The notes: generated by a model not told the origin, from the letters alone. A stretch of 42,209 nt of DNA from Effusibacillus pohliae DSM 22757 (GCF_000376225.1 NZ_AQXL01000110.1:1-42209); one strand, 5' to 3'; positions 15,182 through 24,966 are shown, counted from the first letter of the stretch. A program made the numbers and translations.

Positions 15182-15237
15182 TTTTAGTAGAAATCGATAA
15201 ATAGTATGGTGTAATTGCCCGGTTCGATGTAAAATAA

Positions 15238-16308
<1,071 letters not shown>

Positions 16309-16369
16309 ATCGGCAGCCAGAACGGCGAACACGGAACCCAATAGACAACTATCAGTCGATATTCGAGGG

Positions 16370-16429
16370 GGCGTGTGGCAAGACGGGCAGGGATCACGAT
16401 TCCTGCCGGTTTGTCGGCACGCCTTTTTT
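16370..16429 (+). terminator. Long terminator hairpin after gapB
   Basis: Nested stem: outer GGCGTG/CACGCC and inner GGCAGG/CCTGCC with further pairing between them, followed by six T. Confidence 0.85.
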
Positions 16430-16454
16430 GCGTGGGGCTCGGCCATTCGGGGTC

Positions 16455-16483
16455 TTGTGCCCGCCAGGCGGCAGGGCTATAAT
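16455..16483 (+). promoter_or_regulatory. Promoter of nifZ-thiI
   Basis: TTGTGC, a 17-base spacer and a perfect TATAAT at 16478-16483. Confidence 0.75.
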
Positions 16484-16549
16484 GGAGGAACGGATAAGGG
16501 GATACTATGATCCATCGAAAAAACGAGCACCACGAAAGGGGGATCAGGC

Positions 16550-17707
16550 GTGAGTCGGGAAATTTATCTGGACAACAGTGCGACGACACGTCCTTTTCCG
16601 GAAGTGCTGGACGCGATGACGGAAGTAATGACCCGCTATTACGGGAACCCTTCCTCCTTACATAGAAAAGGAATCGAAACGGAAGAACGGGTGGATGACG
16701 CGCGGCGGGAGATCGCCCGCACGCTTGGCGCCAAACCGTCCGAAATCCTGTTCACCTCGGGCGGCACCGAGGCAAACAACCTGGCGATACAGGGGGCGGT
16801 CCGCCGTTACAAAAACCGGGGTAACCATCTTATCACCAGTGCGATTGAGCATTCTTCGGTGCTGGACGTGATGAAGCACCTGGAGGGAGAAGGCTTTCGG
16901 GTGACGTATTTGCCGGTTGGCCGGGATGGACGCGTACGCGTTGAAGATGTGGAAAAATCAATGACGGATCAGACGATTCTGGTCTCCATTATGTATGTGA
17001 ACAATGAAACGGGCGCGATTCAGCCGATTTCGCAAATTGGGCAGTTGCTGTCGGGCAGGCCGAAGACGCTTTTTCATGTGGATGCGGTGCAAGCGTATGG
17101 GAAGCTTCCGATCAACGTAAAGGAGGTCAAGGTCGATCTGCTGTCCGTCTCGGCTCACAAAGTGCACGGGCCAAAAGGAGTCGGAGCTCTCTACGTACGG
17201 GAAGGCGTCGAGTTGGTCCCGCTGGTGTTCGGCGGCGGCCAGGAGAACGGGAAACGATCGGGGACTGAGAATGTGCCAGGGATCGTAGGGTTTGGGGCGG
17301 CTGTCCGCCGGCTGTTCTCCACGTTCGAAGCGGACCGCAAGCGGATGCAAACGCTGCGCGATCAACTGATCGAGTCGCTCCGCCATTCGATTCCCAACCT
17401 GAAAATCAACACGCTCCCCGAAATGGCGGCTCCCCATATCGTCAATGTGTCGTTTCCGGGAGTCAAGGGAGAAGTACTGGTTCACGCATTGGAAACGGAA
17501 GGCATCTTTGTCACAACCGGCTCTGCCTGTTCGTCGAAGGAGAAAAAGCACAGCCACGTGCTGAAAGCGATGGGATTGGCGGAGGCGGAGCTGGAAGGCG
17601 CCATCCGGTTGTCGTTATCGCCGGAAACGACGGGCGATGAGATTGCCGCTGCGGTCGGGGCGTTGAGCCGAATCGTCGGGGATCTGCGGCTGCTGACACG
17701 GAGGTGA
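16550..17707 (+). CDS. nifZ: Cysteine desulfurase (NifZ/IscS-like)
   Basis: 385-residue PLP enzyme that removes sulfur from cysteine and passes it to acceptors. The family start YLDNSATTRP is clear. The PLP lysine is in SVSAHKVHGPKG (about residue 203) and the persulfide cysteine in GSACSSKEKKHSH (about residue 326). It lies four bases before thiI. In B. subtilis the neighbouring nifZ and thiI form a dedicated sulfur route to 4-thiouridine in tRNA. The start is GTG with GGGGGAT before it. Confidence 0.93.
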   Translation: MSREIYLDNSATTRPFPEVLDAMTEVMTRYYGNPSSLHRKGIETEERVDDARREIARTLGAKPSEILFTSGGTEANNLAIQGAVRRYKNRGNHLITSAIEHSSVLDVMKHLEGEGFRVTYLPVGRDGRVRVEDVEKSMTDQTILVSIMYVNNETGAIQPISQIGQLLSGRPKTLFHVDAVQAYGKLPINVKEVKVDLLSVSAHKVHGPKGVGALYVREGVELVPLVFGGGQENGKRSGTENVPGIVGFGAAVRRLFSTFEADRKRMQTLRDQLIESLRHSIPNLKINTLPEMAAPHIVNVSFPGVKGEVLVHALETEGIFVTTGSACSSKEKKHSHVLKAMGLAEAELEGAIRLSLSPETTGDEIAAAVGALSRIVGDLRLLTRR

Positions 17708-17711
17708 CAGA

Positions 17712-18902
17712 ATGTATTCGATGCTGATCGCCCGCTACGGGGAGATCTCAATCAAAGGGAAAAACCGCTCCGACTTTGAGAAAAAACTGGCGGAAAACAT
17801 GCAGCGGGCCGTCAAGGACATCGGCGGCGTCAAAATCTCCCGCGGCGGCGGGCGGATTCTGATCCATCTGAACGGAGCCGACTACCAGCCGGTGTTGGAG
17901 CGATTGCGCTGGGTACCGGGAATCGTCTCGTTGTCGCCTGTCGTTACAGCGGAACAGGATATCGGCCATATCAAACGGGCAGCCGTGCAACTGCTCCGCC
18001 AGGTGGTGCACCAGCCAACCACGTTCAAGGTAGAAGCCCGCCGGGCGAATAAAACGTTTCCGCTGTCTTCGCTCGAAATTGCGAAAGAGTTGGGCGGCCA
18101 TCTCCTGCGCAATTTTCCGCAATTGAAGGTGGATGTGCACAATCCGCAGTTGACGTTCACGTGCGAGATCCGGGAGACGGAAGCGTACCTGTATGTGGAA
18201 GTCATCCCGGGCCCTGGCGGCTTGCCGGTCGGCTCATCGGGCAAAGCGCTGCTGCTTTTGTCCGGCGGCATCGATTCGCCGGTCGCCGGGTGGATGGCGA
18301 TGAAGCGGGGAGTGGAGATTGAAGCGGTGCATTTTCACTCGTTTCCGTTCACGAGCGAGCGGGCGCGCAAGAAAGTGGAGGATTTGGCCCGTCGCCTGGC
18401 CCATTTTGGAGGAAGAGTGCGGCTGCATGTGGTGCACTTCACGGACGTCCAAAAAGCGATTCGCCAGCATTGCCCGGAGGAACTGTCGATTACGGTGATG
18501 CGTCGCTTTATGTTGCGGATTGCGGAGCGGCTCGCCGAACGGCACAAACTGTTGGCGTTGGTGACGGGCGAAAGTTTGGGGCAGGTGGCCAGCCAAACGC
18601 TCGAGAGCATGTACACGATCAACCACGTGACCCATATGCCGATCCTGCGGCCGCTCGTTGCGATGGACAAGGTCGACATCATCCGCATTGCGAAAGACCT
18701 GGGAACGTATGGAATTTCAATTCTCCCGTACGAGGATTGCTGCACCATTTTTATGCCGAAAAATCCCCGCACCCGCCCGCGCGTCGAAGAAGCGGAGCGG
18801 GCCGAGGCCCATCTCGACATTGAGCAGCTCGTACAGGAAGCGCTGGACAAAACGGAGACGGTGACCTACTACAGGGAACTGGAAAATCAGACAACCGTAT
18901 AG
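17712..18902 (+). CDS. thiI: tRNA 4-thiouridine synthase
   Basis: 396-residue enzyme that adenylates U8 of tRNA and inserts sulfur from the cysteine desulfurase. Order: N-terminal ferredoxin-like domain with RYGEISIKGKNR, a THUMP domain to about residue 165, then the PP-loop ATPase with LLLSGGIDSPVAGW at about residues 179-192. The C-terminal rhodanese domain of the enterobacterial enzyme is absent, as is normal in Bacilli, where NifZ supplies sulfur directly. The last 30 residues are acidic. Confidence 0.95.
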   Translation: MYSMLIARYGEISIKGKNRSDFEKKLAENMQRAVKDIGGVKISRGGGRILIHLNGADYQPVLERLRWVPGIVSLSPVVTAEQDIGHIKRAAVQLLRQVVHQPTTFKVEARRANKTFPLSSLEIAKELGGHLLRNFPQLKVDVHNPQLTFTCEIRETEAYLYVEVIPGPGGLPVGSSGKALLLLSGGIDSPVAGWMAMKRGVEIEAVHFHSFPFTSERARKKVEDLARRLAHFGGRVRLHVVHFTDVQKAIRQHCPEELSITVMRRFMLRIAERLAERHKLLALVTGESLGQVASQTLESMYTINHVTHMPILRPLVAMDKVDIIRIAKDLGTYGISILPYEDCCTIFMPKNPRTRPRVEEAERAEAHLDIEQLVQEALDKTETVTYYRELENQTTV

Positions 18903-18961
18903 AACGGTGGCAACCGGTCACACTATCCATAAATCCTTGACGGAAAGGATGTGATCGGACT

Positions 18962-19102
18962 TTGGTGAGAATGTTGAGATATTGCCGATGGGCCGCGTTT
19001 CTGATCAATCTGGTGCCGGTGGTGCTGGCACTGAGGGGCAGCGTGTTGAGACGACGCCGTTCCCGCAAGTTGCTGCGAAAAGTGATTAAAAATCTGGCAT
19101 AG
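18962..19102 (+). CDS. 46-residue basic membrane peptide
   Basis: TTG start, then [19 protein letters not shown], one short hydrophobic helix, and a very basic tail with [15 protein letters not shown]. The upstream GGAAAGGATGTGATC matches the extended anti-Shine-Dalgarno target with one mismatch, the best site in the window. An intrinsic terminator follows the stop. Family unknown; the GTG (18965) or ATG (18971) could also serve as start. Confidence 0.6.
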   Translation: MVRMLRYCRWAAFLINLVPVVLALRGSVLRRRRSRKLLRKVIKNLA

Positions 19103-19107
19103 CTGCG

Positions 19108-19136
19108 GCCACCCACCTGGGGTGGCTGTTTATTTT
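19108..19136 (+). terminator. Terminator after the 46-residue peptide gene
   Basis: Stem GCCACCC/GGGTGGC with a five-base loop, followed by TGTTTATTTT. Confidence 0.75.
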
Positions 19137-19200
19137 CCGGCGAAAATGGCAATACCGTATGGAAGCGATGATTGTGTTTGTGCGGGGAGGTTGTTGTTCG

Positions 19201-19809
19201 ATGAGAGCATTGCGTCAAGACGCCTGGACGGAAGAAGATGACAGAGTCTTGGCGGAGATTGTTTTGCGCCACATCCAGCAAGGCAGCACGCAACTGGCGG
19301 CGTTTGAGGAGTGTGCGGGTAAATTGGGCCGGACGCCTGCCGCCTGCGGATACAGATGGAACGCTTGCGTGCGCAAGAGGTACGAGGCGGGCATCGAACT
19401 GGCGAAAGCGCAGCGGAAACAGGCGAAAGCGGAACAAAAAAGAACATTCGTCCGGCAGCCGGACGACCGGCCGAAAGCAGTCGACATTTCGTGGAGCGAC
19501 GTGTTTCGATTTTTGAAAGAGCGGAAACAGCAAGATGCGGTGCTCGTCAACCGGATTCGGCTGCTGGAACGGGATCTCGGCGGCAAACAAAAAGAGTTGC
19601 AGGATCTGACTCTGGCCAACCGGCAATTGGCCGACCAGTTGCAAAAAATCAGGCAAGAACATGAGCGGATGAAAGAGGATTACATGATGTTGGTGAAGAT
19701 CATGGAGCGGGCGCGCAAATTGACGCTGTTCAGCCCCGACGGGGACGACCTGCGGCAAACCGCGACCCGCTTCCGGATGGATGCCAACGGCAACCTGGAA
19801 AGGATGTAA
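19201..19809 (+). CDS. RsfA family transcriptional regulator
   Basis: 202 residues. The N-terminal Myb/SANT-like domain (residues 1-60) carries [25 protein letters not shown] and [12 protein letters not shown], the RsfA family signature. A basic linker and a long coiled coil (about residues 110-170) follow. In B. subtilis RsfA acts in the prespore and its relative YlbO (GerR) in the mother cell. Here the neighbour is a YlbP-like acetyltransferase, which favours the YlbO branch. The ATG follows GGGGAGG at about 11 bases. Confidence 0.87.
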   Translation: MRALRQDAWTEEDDRVLAEIVLRHIQQGSTQLAAFEECAGKLGRTPAACGYRWNACVRKRYEAGIELAKAQRKQAKAEQKRTFVRQPDDRPKAVDISWSDVFRFLKERKQQDAVLVNRIRLLERDLGGKQKELQDLTLANRQLADQLQKIRQEHERMKEDYMMLVKIMERARKLTLFSPDGDDLRQTATRFRMDANGNLERM

Positions 19810-19828
19810 ATGGTAAATGGGCTGATTT

Positions 19829-20026
19829 CTAGTGCACTGTTTTCGCGTTGTCCGATCCGTCGACAAACTTGATACTGTCCAACTGCTTGCGGAACTCCGT
19901 GCGGAACGATTCCAGGTATTCCTCGCGGAGCTGTTGCTGTTCCATCCGTTCTTCACTGGTTAAGCCGACTGTTTTCGATTTGCGTGCCAGTTCATTGATG
20001 CGTTGGATTTTGTCGCTCGGCAGCAC
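19829..20026 (-). CDS. DUF896 family protein (YnzC-like)
   Basis: 65-residue helical-hairpin protein of unknown function, common in Bacilli. Signature: PSDKIQRINELARKSK, GLTSEE, EQQQLREEYLESFRTEFRKQ. The start is GTG 20026, with AAGGAGG eight bases before it. The first 35 bases overlap the end of the acetyltransferase gene on the same strand in another frame, so the two are translationally linked. Confidence 0.9.
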   Translation of the reverse strand: MLPSDKIQRINELARKSKTVGLTSEERMEQQQLREEYLESFRTEFRKQLDSIKFVDGSDNAKTVH

Positions 20027-20507
20027 CGGCGGATCCTCCTTCAGCAGCCCGGCTGGCCGGTTCCGGCAGCCAGACATACGGATTTTCGCCGCGGTCGCGG
20101 GCAGGGTCATATTTGACAGGTCGGAAGCCGAGTTTCAGAAAGAATTCCTGGGCGCCCAACCGGACGTTGGTTTTGATGGGCAGCCCCAGCGATTGCGCGT
20201 AGCGAACCAGTGCGGAGCCGTACCCTTTCCCCTTGTAGCCGGGCAGCACTTCCAGTTTCCACAGTTCGTAATGATCCTGCGGGGGAGTGAAATAGCGGTC
20301 GTATTTTGCTTCGATCCGGTACAAACTCATGCGGGCGACCAGCTTCCCGTCCTCGTAGATCCCGTAAAAGGGGGATACACTATTGTTCTCGATCAATTTG
20401 GACTGCAGTTCTTCGTGCATGGCCAGTTCTTCCAGGCCGTTTTCGCGAAACTTCTTGAATTCTTCGAGCGTTTTATAGTTGATCAGGAGCTTTTGCACCT
20501 GCGTCAT
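19992..20507 (-). CDS. GNAT N-acetyltransferase, YlbP-like
   Basis: 171 residues. The GNAT acetyl-CoA motif is LEVLPGYKGKGYGSALVRYA at about residues 85-104, followed by AQEFFLKLGFRPV. The N-terminus MTQVQKLLINYKTLEEFKKF resembles B. subtilis YlbP. The substrate is unknown. The last 20 residues (Ala/Gly-rich, ending RQNPTHQ) look unconserved and overlap the DUF896 start. The gene converges on the RsfA-like gene, and in B. subtilis ylbO and ylbP are also neighbours. Confidence 0.85.
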   Translation of the reverse strand: MTQVQKLLINYKTLEEFKKFRENGLEELAMHEELQSKLIENNSVSPFYGIYEDGKLVARMSLYRIEAKYDRYFTPPQDHYELWKLEVLPGYKGKGYGSALVRYAQSLGLPIKTNVRLGAQEFFLKLGFRPVKYDPARDRGENPYVWLPEPASRAAEGGSAGAAERQNPTHQ

Positions 20508-20663
20508 GAGCTTCTCTCCCTCCCCGATGGGCTTTCCTTTTCATTATACACCGAACCGGGCAAAAGAGAAATGGTTGCAGGCCAGCCCAACAATTCGCCC
20601 GCCTTGTGTCCATGCAGCGCGAACCGGCCCGATTTTTGTCAAAAAAACAGGTTTTTTCTTAAC

Positions 20664-20692
20664 TGTTCACTCGCGGCCCTGTTCAGTATAAT
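20664..20692 (+). promoter_or_regulatory. Promoter of the Spo0E-like gene
   Basis: Perfect TATAAT at 20687-20692 with a poor -35 (TGTTCA, 17-base spacer). Confidence 0.5.
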
Positions 20693-20736
20693 GGAAAAGT
20701 GTGATTCTACAAACGATGAAGGGTTGAAGGCTCTCG

Positions 20737-20898
20737 ATGAAGAAAGAAGCTTTGCTCAAGCAGATTGATCAGTTGCGGTCGGAACTTCATCGGTTGCTTG
20801 GCCAGAATGGCAGCCTGCTCGATCCCGGCGTGATTGAAAAGAGCCAGCAGCTGGATCGGTTAATCGTGTTGACATACAATCAAAAGGACAAACGGTGA
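20737..20898 (+). CDS. Spo0E-like aspartyl-phosphate phosphatase
   Basis: 53 residues predicted to fold as a two-helix hairpin. The family motif S-Q-x-L-D-x-L-I appears as EKSQQLDRLIVLTYN near the C-terminus. Spo0E-type proteins dephosphorylate Spo0A~P and delay sporulation. Their size (50-85 residues) matches. The ATG follows GAAGG at seven bases. It supports the view that the organism forms endospores. Confidence 0.82.
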   Translation: MKKEALLKQIDQLRSELHRLLGQNGSLLDPGVIEKSQQLDRLIVLTYNQKDKR

Positions 20899-20915
20899 AG
20901 GAAGGAGGCAGTTGG

Positions 20916-21269
20916 ATGGATTCGCTGCATGAGCTGGAGGAACTCGCCTCTTTTCTGGAAGATTTCCTGCTGGATAGAGCCGTCTGGGCCCGTCTTGAAT
21001 GGGAGCCGCCGGACGGGCGGAGCCCGATCGTTTTGTGCCAGTTCGCGGGGCAGATCGATTTCTGTGACGTGGCGGCGGATGAGACGGATCGGGAAACGGC
21101 CCTCGAATTTTTGTTTTATCCGCAACGTGACGGGGAAGAACCGCCGACTGTCGCTCTGCCCGTGGATCCGGAAAATGTGGAAGTGAATCTTTTGGACGAC
21201 GGGTTGGAAATTCGCAGTCTCGAATTTTGCCTGCTGTTTACAATTGCCAGCTGTTCCGCTAGCGCTTAA
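20916..21269 (+). CDS. Hypothetical protein, 117 residues
   Basis: Acidic, probably soluble protein with a Glu/Asp/Leu-rich first 30 residues and beta-rich centre. It ends in a hydrophobic, Cys- and Ser-containing stretch, LLFTIASCSASA. The ATG follows AAGGAGG at seven to eight bases and lies 17 bases after the Spo0E-like stop, so cotranscription is likely. I do not recognise the family. Confidence 0.65.
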   Translation: MDSLHELEELASFLEDFLLDRAVWARLEWEPPDGRSPIVLCQFAGQIDFCDVAADETDRETALEFLFYPQRDGEEPPTVALPVDPENVEVNLLDDGLEIRSLEFCLLFTIASCSASA

Positions 21270-21334
21270 CGGCATGATGCCCCTGTCGCGGGGAAACACT
21301 AGCAGAAAACCGTGACAGGGGGTAACAGCGACCC

Positions 21335-21574
21335 ATGACCGATCTGCATTCGGAAGAACGCAATGAACGCAAAGAAGAGGAACGTTTGCACAAGCAGTTT
21401 ACGCCGATTGAGGAAGAGTATCACGCCGCTTACCCGGATGTGAAAGCCCCGCTGACCGCGGGCTTTCTGACCGGTCTGTTCGGGAGGTACGGCAAGGGAT
21501 TCCTGCTGGCCGCGTTGATCGGGGCGGCGATCGCCGTCGGCTTCTGGATCGCATTCGCTATCGCTTTCTACTGA
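21335..21574 (+). CDS. Small membrane protein, 79 residues
   Basis: Charged N-terminal half (EERNERKEEERLHKQF) followed by a Gly/Ala-rich hydrophobic helix at about residues 52-78. The family is not recognised. Upstream, CCCCTGTC (21280-21287) can pair with GACAGGGG (21314-21321), hiding the ribosome binding site AGGGGG. A terminator follows the stop. Confidence 0.65.
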   Translation: MTDLHSEERNERKEEERLHKQFTPIEEEYHAAYPDVKAPLTAGFLTGLFGRYGKGFLLAALIGAAIAVGFWIAFAIAFY

Positions 21575-21597
21575 ACCGCCAAAGTTTACAGCTTCGG

Positions 21598-21622
21598 CCG
21601 CTGCTAACCGGCAGCGGTTTTT
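21598..21622 (+). terminator. Terminator after the 79-residue membrane protein gene
   Basis: Stem CCGCTGC/GCAGCGG with a six-base loop, followed by five T. Confidence 0.85.
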
Positions 21623-21659
21623 CATGCTTTGCGCCAGCATGGTTTTCGGCTGCGTGTCG

Positions 21660-21665
21660 TATAAT
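21660..21665 (+). promoter_or_regulatory. -10 element of the HAD-DUF188 gene
   Basis: Perfect TATAAT, 39 bases before the TTG start. I see no good -35. Confidence 0.45.
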
Positions 21666-21703
21666 GGGGAGTGCGTGACACTCTGGGCGGAGGGGGAGTC
21701 GGT

Positions 21704-22891
21704 TTGTCGACCCAGCATATTTTGCTTGATCTGGACGATACCCTGATTCATTGCAACCGGCATTTTACCTGGACGCGCGAAAAATTTCTGAACCGGATGA
21801 TGGAACTGTTCAAAGACTATCCGCTTGACCGCAAGCTGGTCGACGCCACCCAGCAGCAAATCGACGTGGCTGGCGTGGAACAAAAGGGACTGGGCAAAAA
21901 CCGCTTTCCTGAATCGCTTGTCCAAACCTACCGGCTGATGTGCGCCAAATACGGAAAGCAGCCGAGCAAACAGGAAGAGAAGGAACTGTTCGAGCTGGGG
22001 CATTCCGTGTATGATTTTGCTGTGGAATTGTATCCGCACGCGCTGTCCACACTGGAAAAATTGATCGAACGGGGACACGAGCTGTACCTGTACACCGGCG
22101 GCGATCGCCAGATTCAGACGCAAAAGGTGATCAATGCAGGACTGGAGGCGATTTTTCCGGAGGAGCGGCGGTTTATTTTTGAGCATAAAAATACGTTGAT
22201 GTTAAAAAAAATCATGCAAAAACACCGTTTTGACCCGAACCGCACGTGGATGGTGGGCAATTCCGCGCGCAACGACATTCGTCCCGCTCTGGAATTGGGG
22301 CTGCACGCGATTCACATTCCGGACGCGTACGGTTGGGAATATGATCGCGTCGAGCTGGACATTCCCGCCAAAGGGCATTTTCATGTGCTGAAGTCGATCA
22401 AGGAGGTGCCCGACGTAATTGAACAGTCGATCCGGGAGGGGCGGTTGCGAGAACCGGTCAGGAACATCTGGATCGACGCAGACGGGTGTCCGCGCGGAGT
22501 CATCCGGATCACGCGCGAGTACGCGGAAAAGCTGAACATCCCGTGTTGGACGGTGTCCAATTTTCACCATGAATTGGCCGGTGACACGCACATTGTGGTG
22601 GATGATGCCTCGCAATCGGCCGATCTGGCGATTCTCAACCGCTGCCAGGCAGGCGATCTAGTGATTACGCAAGACATCGGTTTGGCTGCGATGGTGCTCG
22701 GCAAACAGTGCCGCGCGCTGGGGATCTGCGGACAGGAGTACCGACCGGAGGAGATTGCACTGCTGCTGGAACTGCGGGAGCAATCGGCCAAATTCCGGCG
22801 AGCTGGCGGCCGCACGAAAGGACCCCGCAAGCGGACTTCGGCGGACGATGCAGCGTTTGCAGCGGGATTGAAGCGAATCTTGGAAATCTGA
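21704..22891 (+). CDS. HAD-superfamily hydrolase fused to a DUF188 (YaiI/YqxD) domain
   Basis: 395 residues. The N-terminal HAD domain (1-240) has motif I LLDLDDTLIH, a Thr of motif II in YLYTGGD, and motif IV MVGNSARNDIRPALE, so a phosphatase is expected. From about residue 252 a complete DUF188 domain follows: IWIDADGCPRGVI, VVDDASQSADLAI, GDLVITQDIGLAAMVL, and the tail GGRTKGPRKRT. DUF188 is a PIN-like family of unknown function that usually stands alone. The start is TTG 21704 with GGAGGGGG before it; an upstream GTG (21671) lacks a site. Confidence 0.88.
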   Translation: MSTQHILLDLDDTLIHCNRHFTWTREKFLNRMMELFKDYPLDRKLVDATQQQIDVAGVEQKGLGKNRFPESLVQTYRLMCAKYGKQPSKQEEKELFELGHSVYDFAVELYPHALSTLEKLIERGHELYLYTGGDRQIQTQKVINAGLEAIFPEERRFIFEHKNTLMLKKIMQKHRFDPNRTWMVGNSARNDIRPALELGLHAIHIPDAYGWEYDRVELDIPAKGHFHVLKSIKEVPDVIEQSIREGRLREPVRNIWIDADGCPRGVIRITREYAEKLNIPCWTVSNFHHELAGDTHIVVDDASQSADLAILNRCQAGDLVITQDIGLAAMVLGKQCRALGICGQEYRPEEIALLLELREQSAKFRRAGGRTKGPRKRTSADDAAFAAGLKRILEI

Positions 22892-22922
22892 GTCTCTGCC
22901 AACCTGGCGGAGGCTTTTCTGC

Positions 22923-22928
22923 TATAAT
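22923..22928 (+). promoter_or_regulatory. -10 element of the typA transcript
   Basis: Perfect TATAAT between the HAD-DUF188 stop and the leader ORF. The -35 is unclear. Confidence 0.5.
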
Positions 22929-22961
22929 AGAGGAGTTAGACAGAAAAAGGGGCTGTCAGGC

Positions 22962-23081
22962 ATGAGCTTTCTCACACACGACGGTTACGTATCAGATGTC
23001 TCCCCGCATTGGGGATTCGGAAGAGCGTTTTTTCGGCATTTGAGGTTGTCTCGTACACAAGCGGCGGGAGGTACAGCATGA
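22962..23081 (+). CDS. 39-codon leader ORF overlapping the typA start
   Basis: ATG with AAGGGG nine bases before it. The reading frame begins MSFLTHDGYVSDVSPHW and ends in TGA within ATGA, whose ATG is the typA start. The peptide is aromatic and basic with no helix or known domain. Position suggests translational coupling or a regulatory leader peptide for typA. It could be chance, since the frame is short. Confidence 0.45.
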   Translation: MSFLTHDGYVSDVSPHWGFGRAFFRHLRLSRTQAAGGTA

Positions 23082-24913
23082 ATCACCAGGAAAAACTGCG
23101 AAATATCGCGATTATCGCGCATGTCGACCACGGGAAAACGACACTGGTCGACAAATTGCTGCAGCAGTCCGGGATTTTCCGGGAAAACGAACATGTGGCG
23201 GAACGGGTTCTCGATTCAAACGATTTGGAACGGGAACGGGGCATTACGATTTTGGCGAAAAATACGGCTATTCAATATAACGGCTATACGATCAACATTG
23301 TGGACACACCCGGCCACGCCGACTTCGGCGGTGAAGTGGAACGGATCATGCGGATGGTGGACGGGGTGCTGCTGGTGGTGGATGCGTTCGAAGGCTGCAT
23401 GCCGCAGACGAAATTCGTGCTGCGCAAGGCGCTCGAACAGAACCTGACGCCGATCGTGGTGGTGAACAAGATCGACCGGCCGAATGCCCGGCCGCAGGAA
23501 GTGGTCGACGAAGTACTGGAGCTGTTTATTGAGTTGGGCGCCAACGACGAACAGCTCGATTTTCCGGTTGTGTATGCGTCCGCCCTGCATGGCTACGCGT
23601 CGCTGGAGCCCGATCAGCAAACGACGAACATGCAGGTGCTGTTCGACGCGATCGTCCAGCACATTCCGGCACCGGAAGGCGATCCCGGGGCGCCGCTGCA
23701 GTTTCAGGTCACGCTGCTCGATTATAACGACTATCTGGGACGGATCGGCATCGGCCGCGTGCAGCGCGGGGAGATCAGGTTGAACTCGCAGGTGGCTGTT
23801 GTGAAACGGGATGGTACAATCCAGAAGGCGCGCGTTGCGAAATTGTTCGGTTTTATCGGATTGAAACGAGTCGAGATTGAGACCGCCCAAGCGGGAGATA
23901 TCATTGCAATTGCGGGGCTTGGCGAAATCAACGTCGGGGAGACGGTGGCGGATCCCGAGCAGCCGGAGGCGTTGCCGCTCCTGCATATCGACGAACCGAC
24001 CCTGCAGATGACGTTCCTGGTCAACGATTCTCCGTTTGCCGGCCGGGACGGCAAACACGTGACCGCCCGCAAGCTGAAAGAACGGCTGCTGGCGGAACTG
24101 GAAACGGACGTCTCGCTGCGGGTAGAAGAAACCGATTCGCCCGATGCGTTCCTGGTGTCTGGGCGGGGAGAGCTGCACCTGTCGATTTTGATTGAAACGA
24201 TGCGGCGGGAAGGCTATGAACTGCAGGTGTCGAAACCGCAAGTGATCATCCGCGAAGAAAACGGCGTGAAAATGGAGCCGTTCGAGCATTTGGTGATCGA
24301 CGTCCCGGAAGAGTACATGGGGGCGGTGATGGAGCGGTTGGGCACCCGCAAGGCGGATATGATCAACATGGTCAACCACGGGACGGGCAACGTGCGGCTG
24401 GAGTTTCTCATCCCGGCGCGCGGACTGATCGGCTTCCGCACCGATTTTTTGACGGAAACGCGCGGCTATGGCGTGATGAACCACAGTTTTCATTCATATC
24501 AGCCCTACCGTGGGGAGATGGAAGGCCGCAGGCAGGGGGTGCTGATCGCCAGCGAATCGGGCACCGCCACCACCTACAGCCTGGAAGGTCTGGAAGATCG
24601 GGGAGTGATGTTTATAACACCGGGGACGGAAGTGTACGAAGGGATGATCGTCGGCGAGCATAACCGTGACAATGACCTCACTGTCAACGTTACGAAAGCG
24701 AAAGCGATGACCAACATCCGCTCCGCGACGAAAGAAGAAACCACCAAACTGAAGGCGCCGCGCATCCTCTCGCTGGAACAGGCGCTCGAGTATCTGAACG
24801 AAGACGAGTATTGCGAAATCACTCCGCAATCGATCCGGCTGCGCAAGAAGTTTCTGAAGAAAAATGAGCGGGATCGCTATCAGAAGCAAAAAGAATATGC
24901 GAATCAGGCATAA
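23078..24913 (+). CDS. typA: Ribosome-associated GTPase TypA/BipA
   Basis: 611-residue translational GTPase that binds the ribosome and helps 50S assembly and growth at low temperature or stress. G1 is [10 protein letters not shown] (about residue 14-23), G3 [17 protein letters not shown]4 NKIDRP. Domain II, the EF-G-like domains and the BipA-specific C-terminus ending [15 protein letters not shown] follow. ATG 23078 follows GGGAGG. Full family length. Confidence 0.96.
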   Translation: MNHQEKLRNIAIIAHVDHGKTTLVDKLLQQSGIFRENEHVAERVLDSNDLERERGITILAKNTAIQYNGYTINIVDTPGHADFGGEVERIMRMVDGVLLVVDAFEGCMPQTKFVLRKALEQNLTPIVVVNKIDRPNARPQEVVDEVLELFIELGANDEQLDFPVVYASALHGYASLEPDQQTTNMQVLFDAIVQHIPAPEGDPGAPLQFQVTLLDYNDYLGRIGIGRVQRGEIRLNSQVAVVKRDGTIQKARVAKLFGFIGLKRVEIETAQAGDIIAIAGLGEINVGETVADPEQPEALPLLHIDEPTLQMTFLVNDSPFAGRDGKHVTARKLKERLLAELETDVSLRVEETDSPDAFLVSGRGELHLSILIETMRREGYELQVSKPQVIIREENGVKMEPFEHLVIDVPEEYMGAVMERLGTRKADMINMVNHGTGNVRLEFLIPARGLIGFRTDFLTETRGYGVMNHSFHSYQPYRGEMEGRRQGVLIASESGTATTYSLEGLEDRGVMFITPGTEVYEGMIVGEHNRDNDLTVNVTKAKAMTNIRSATKEETTKLKAPRILSLEQALEYLNEDEYCEITPQSIRLRKKFLKKNERDRYQKQKEYANQA

Positions 24914-24942
24914 GCCGCCTTGTCACGGGGAGCCGCTTGCAG

Positions 24943-24966
24943 GCCGCCCGTGCGGGCGGCTCTTTT
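24943..24966 (+). terminator. Terminator of typA
   Basis: Stem GCCGCCCG/CGGGCGGC with a two-base minimal loop, followed by TCTTTT. It separates typA from the P-type ATPase block. Confidence 0.8.

Noticed and set aside
23216-24493. Long 425-codon minus-strand ORF within typA
   Set aside because: It lies fully antisense to a clear GTPase gene, with no recognisable motif and His/Arg/Gln-rich composition typical of shadow frames.
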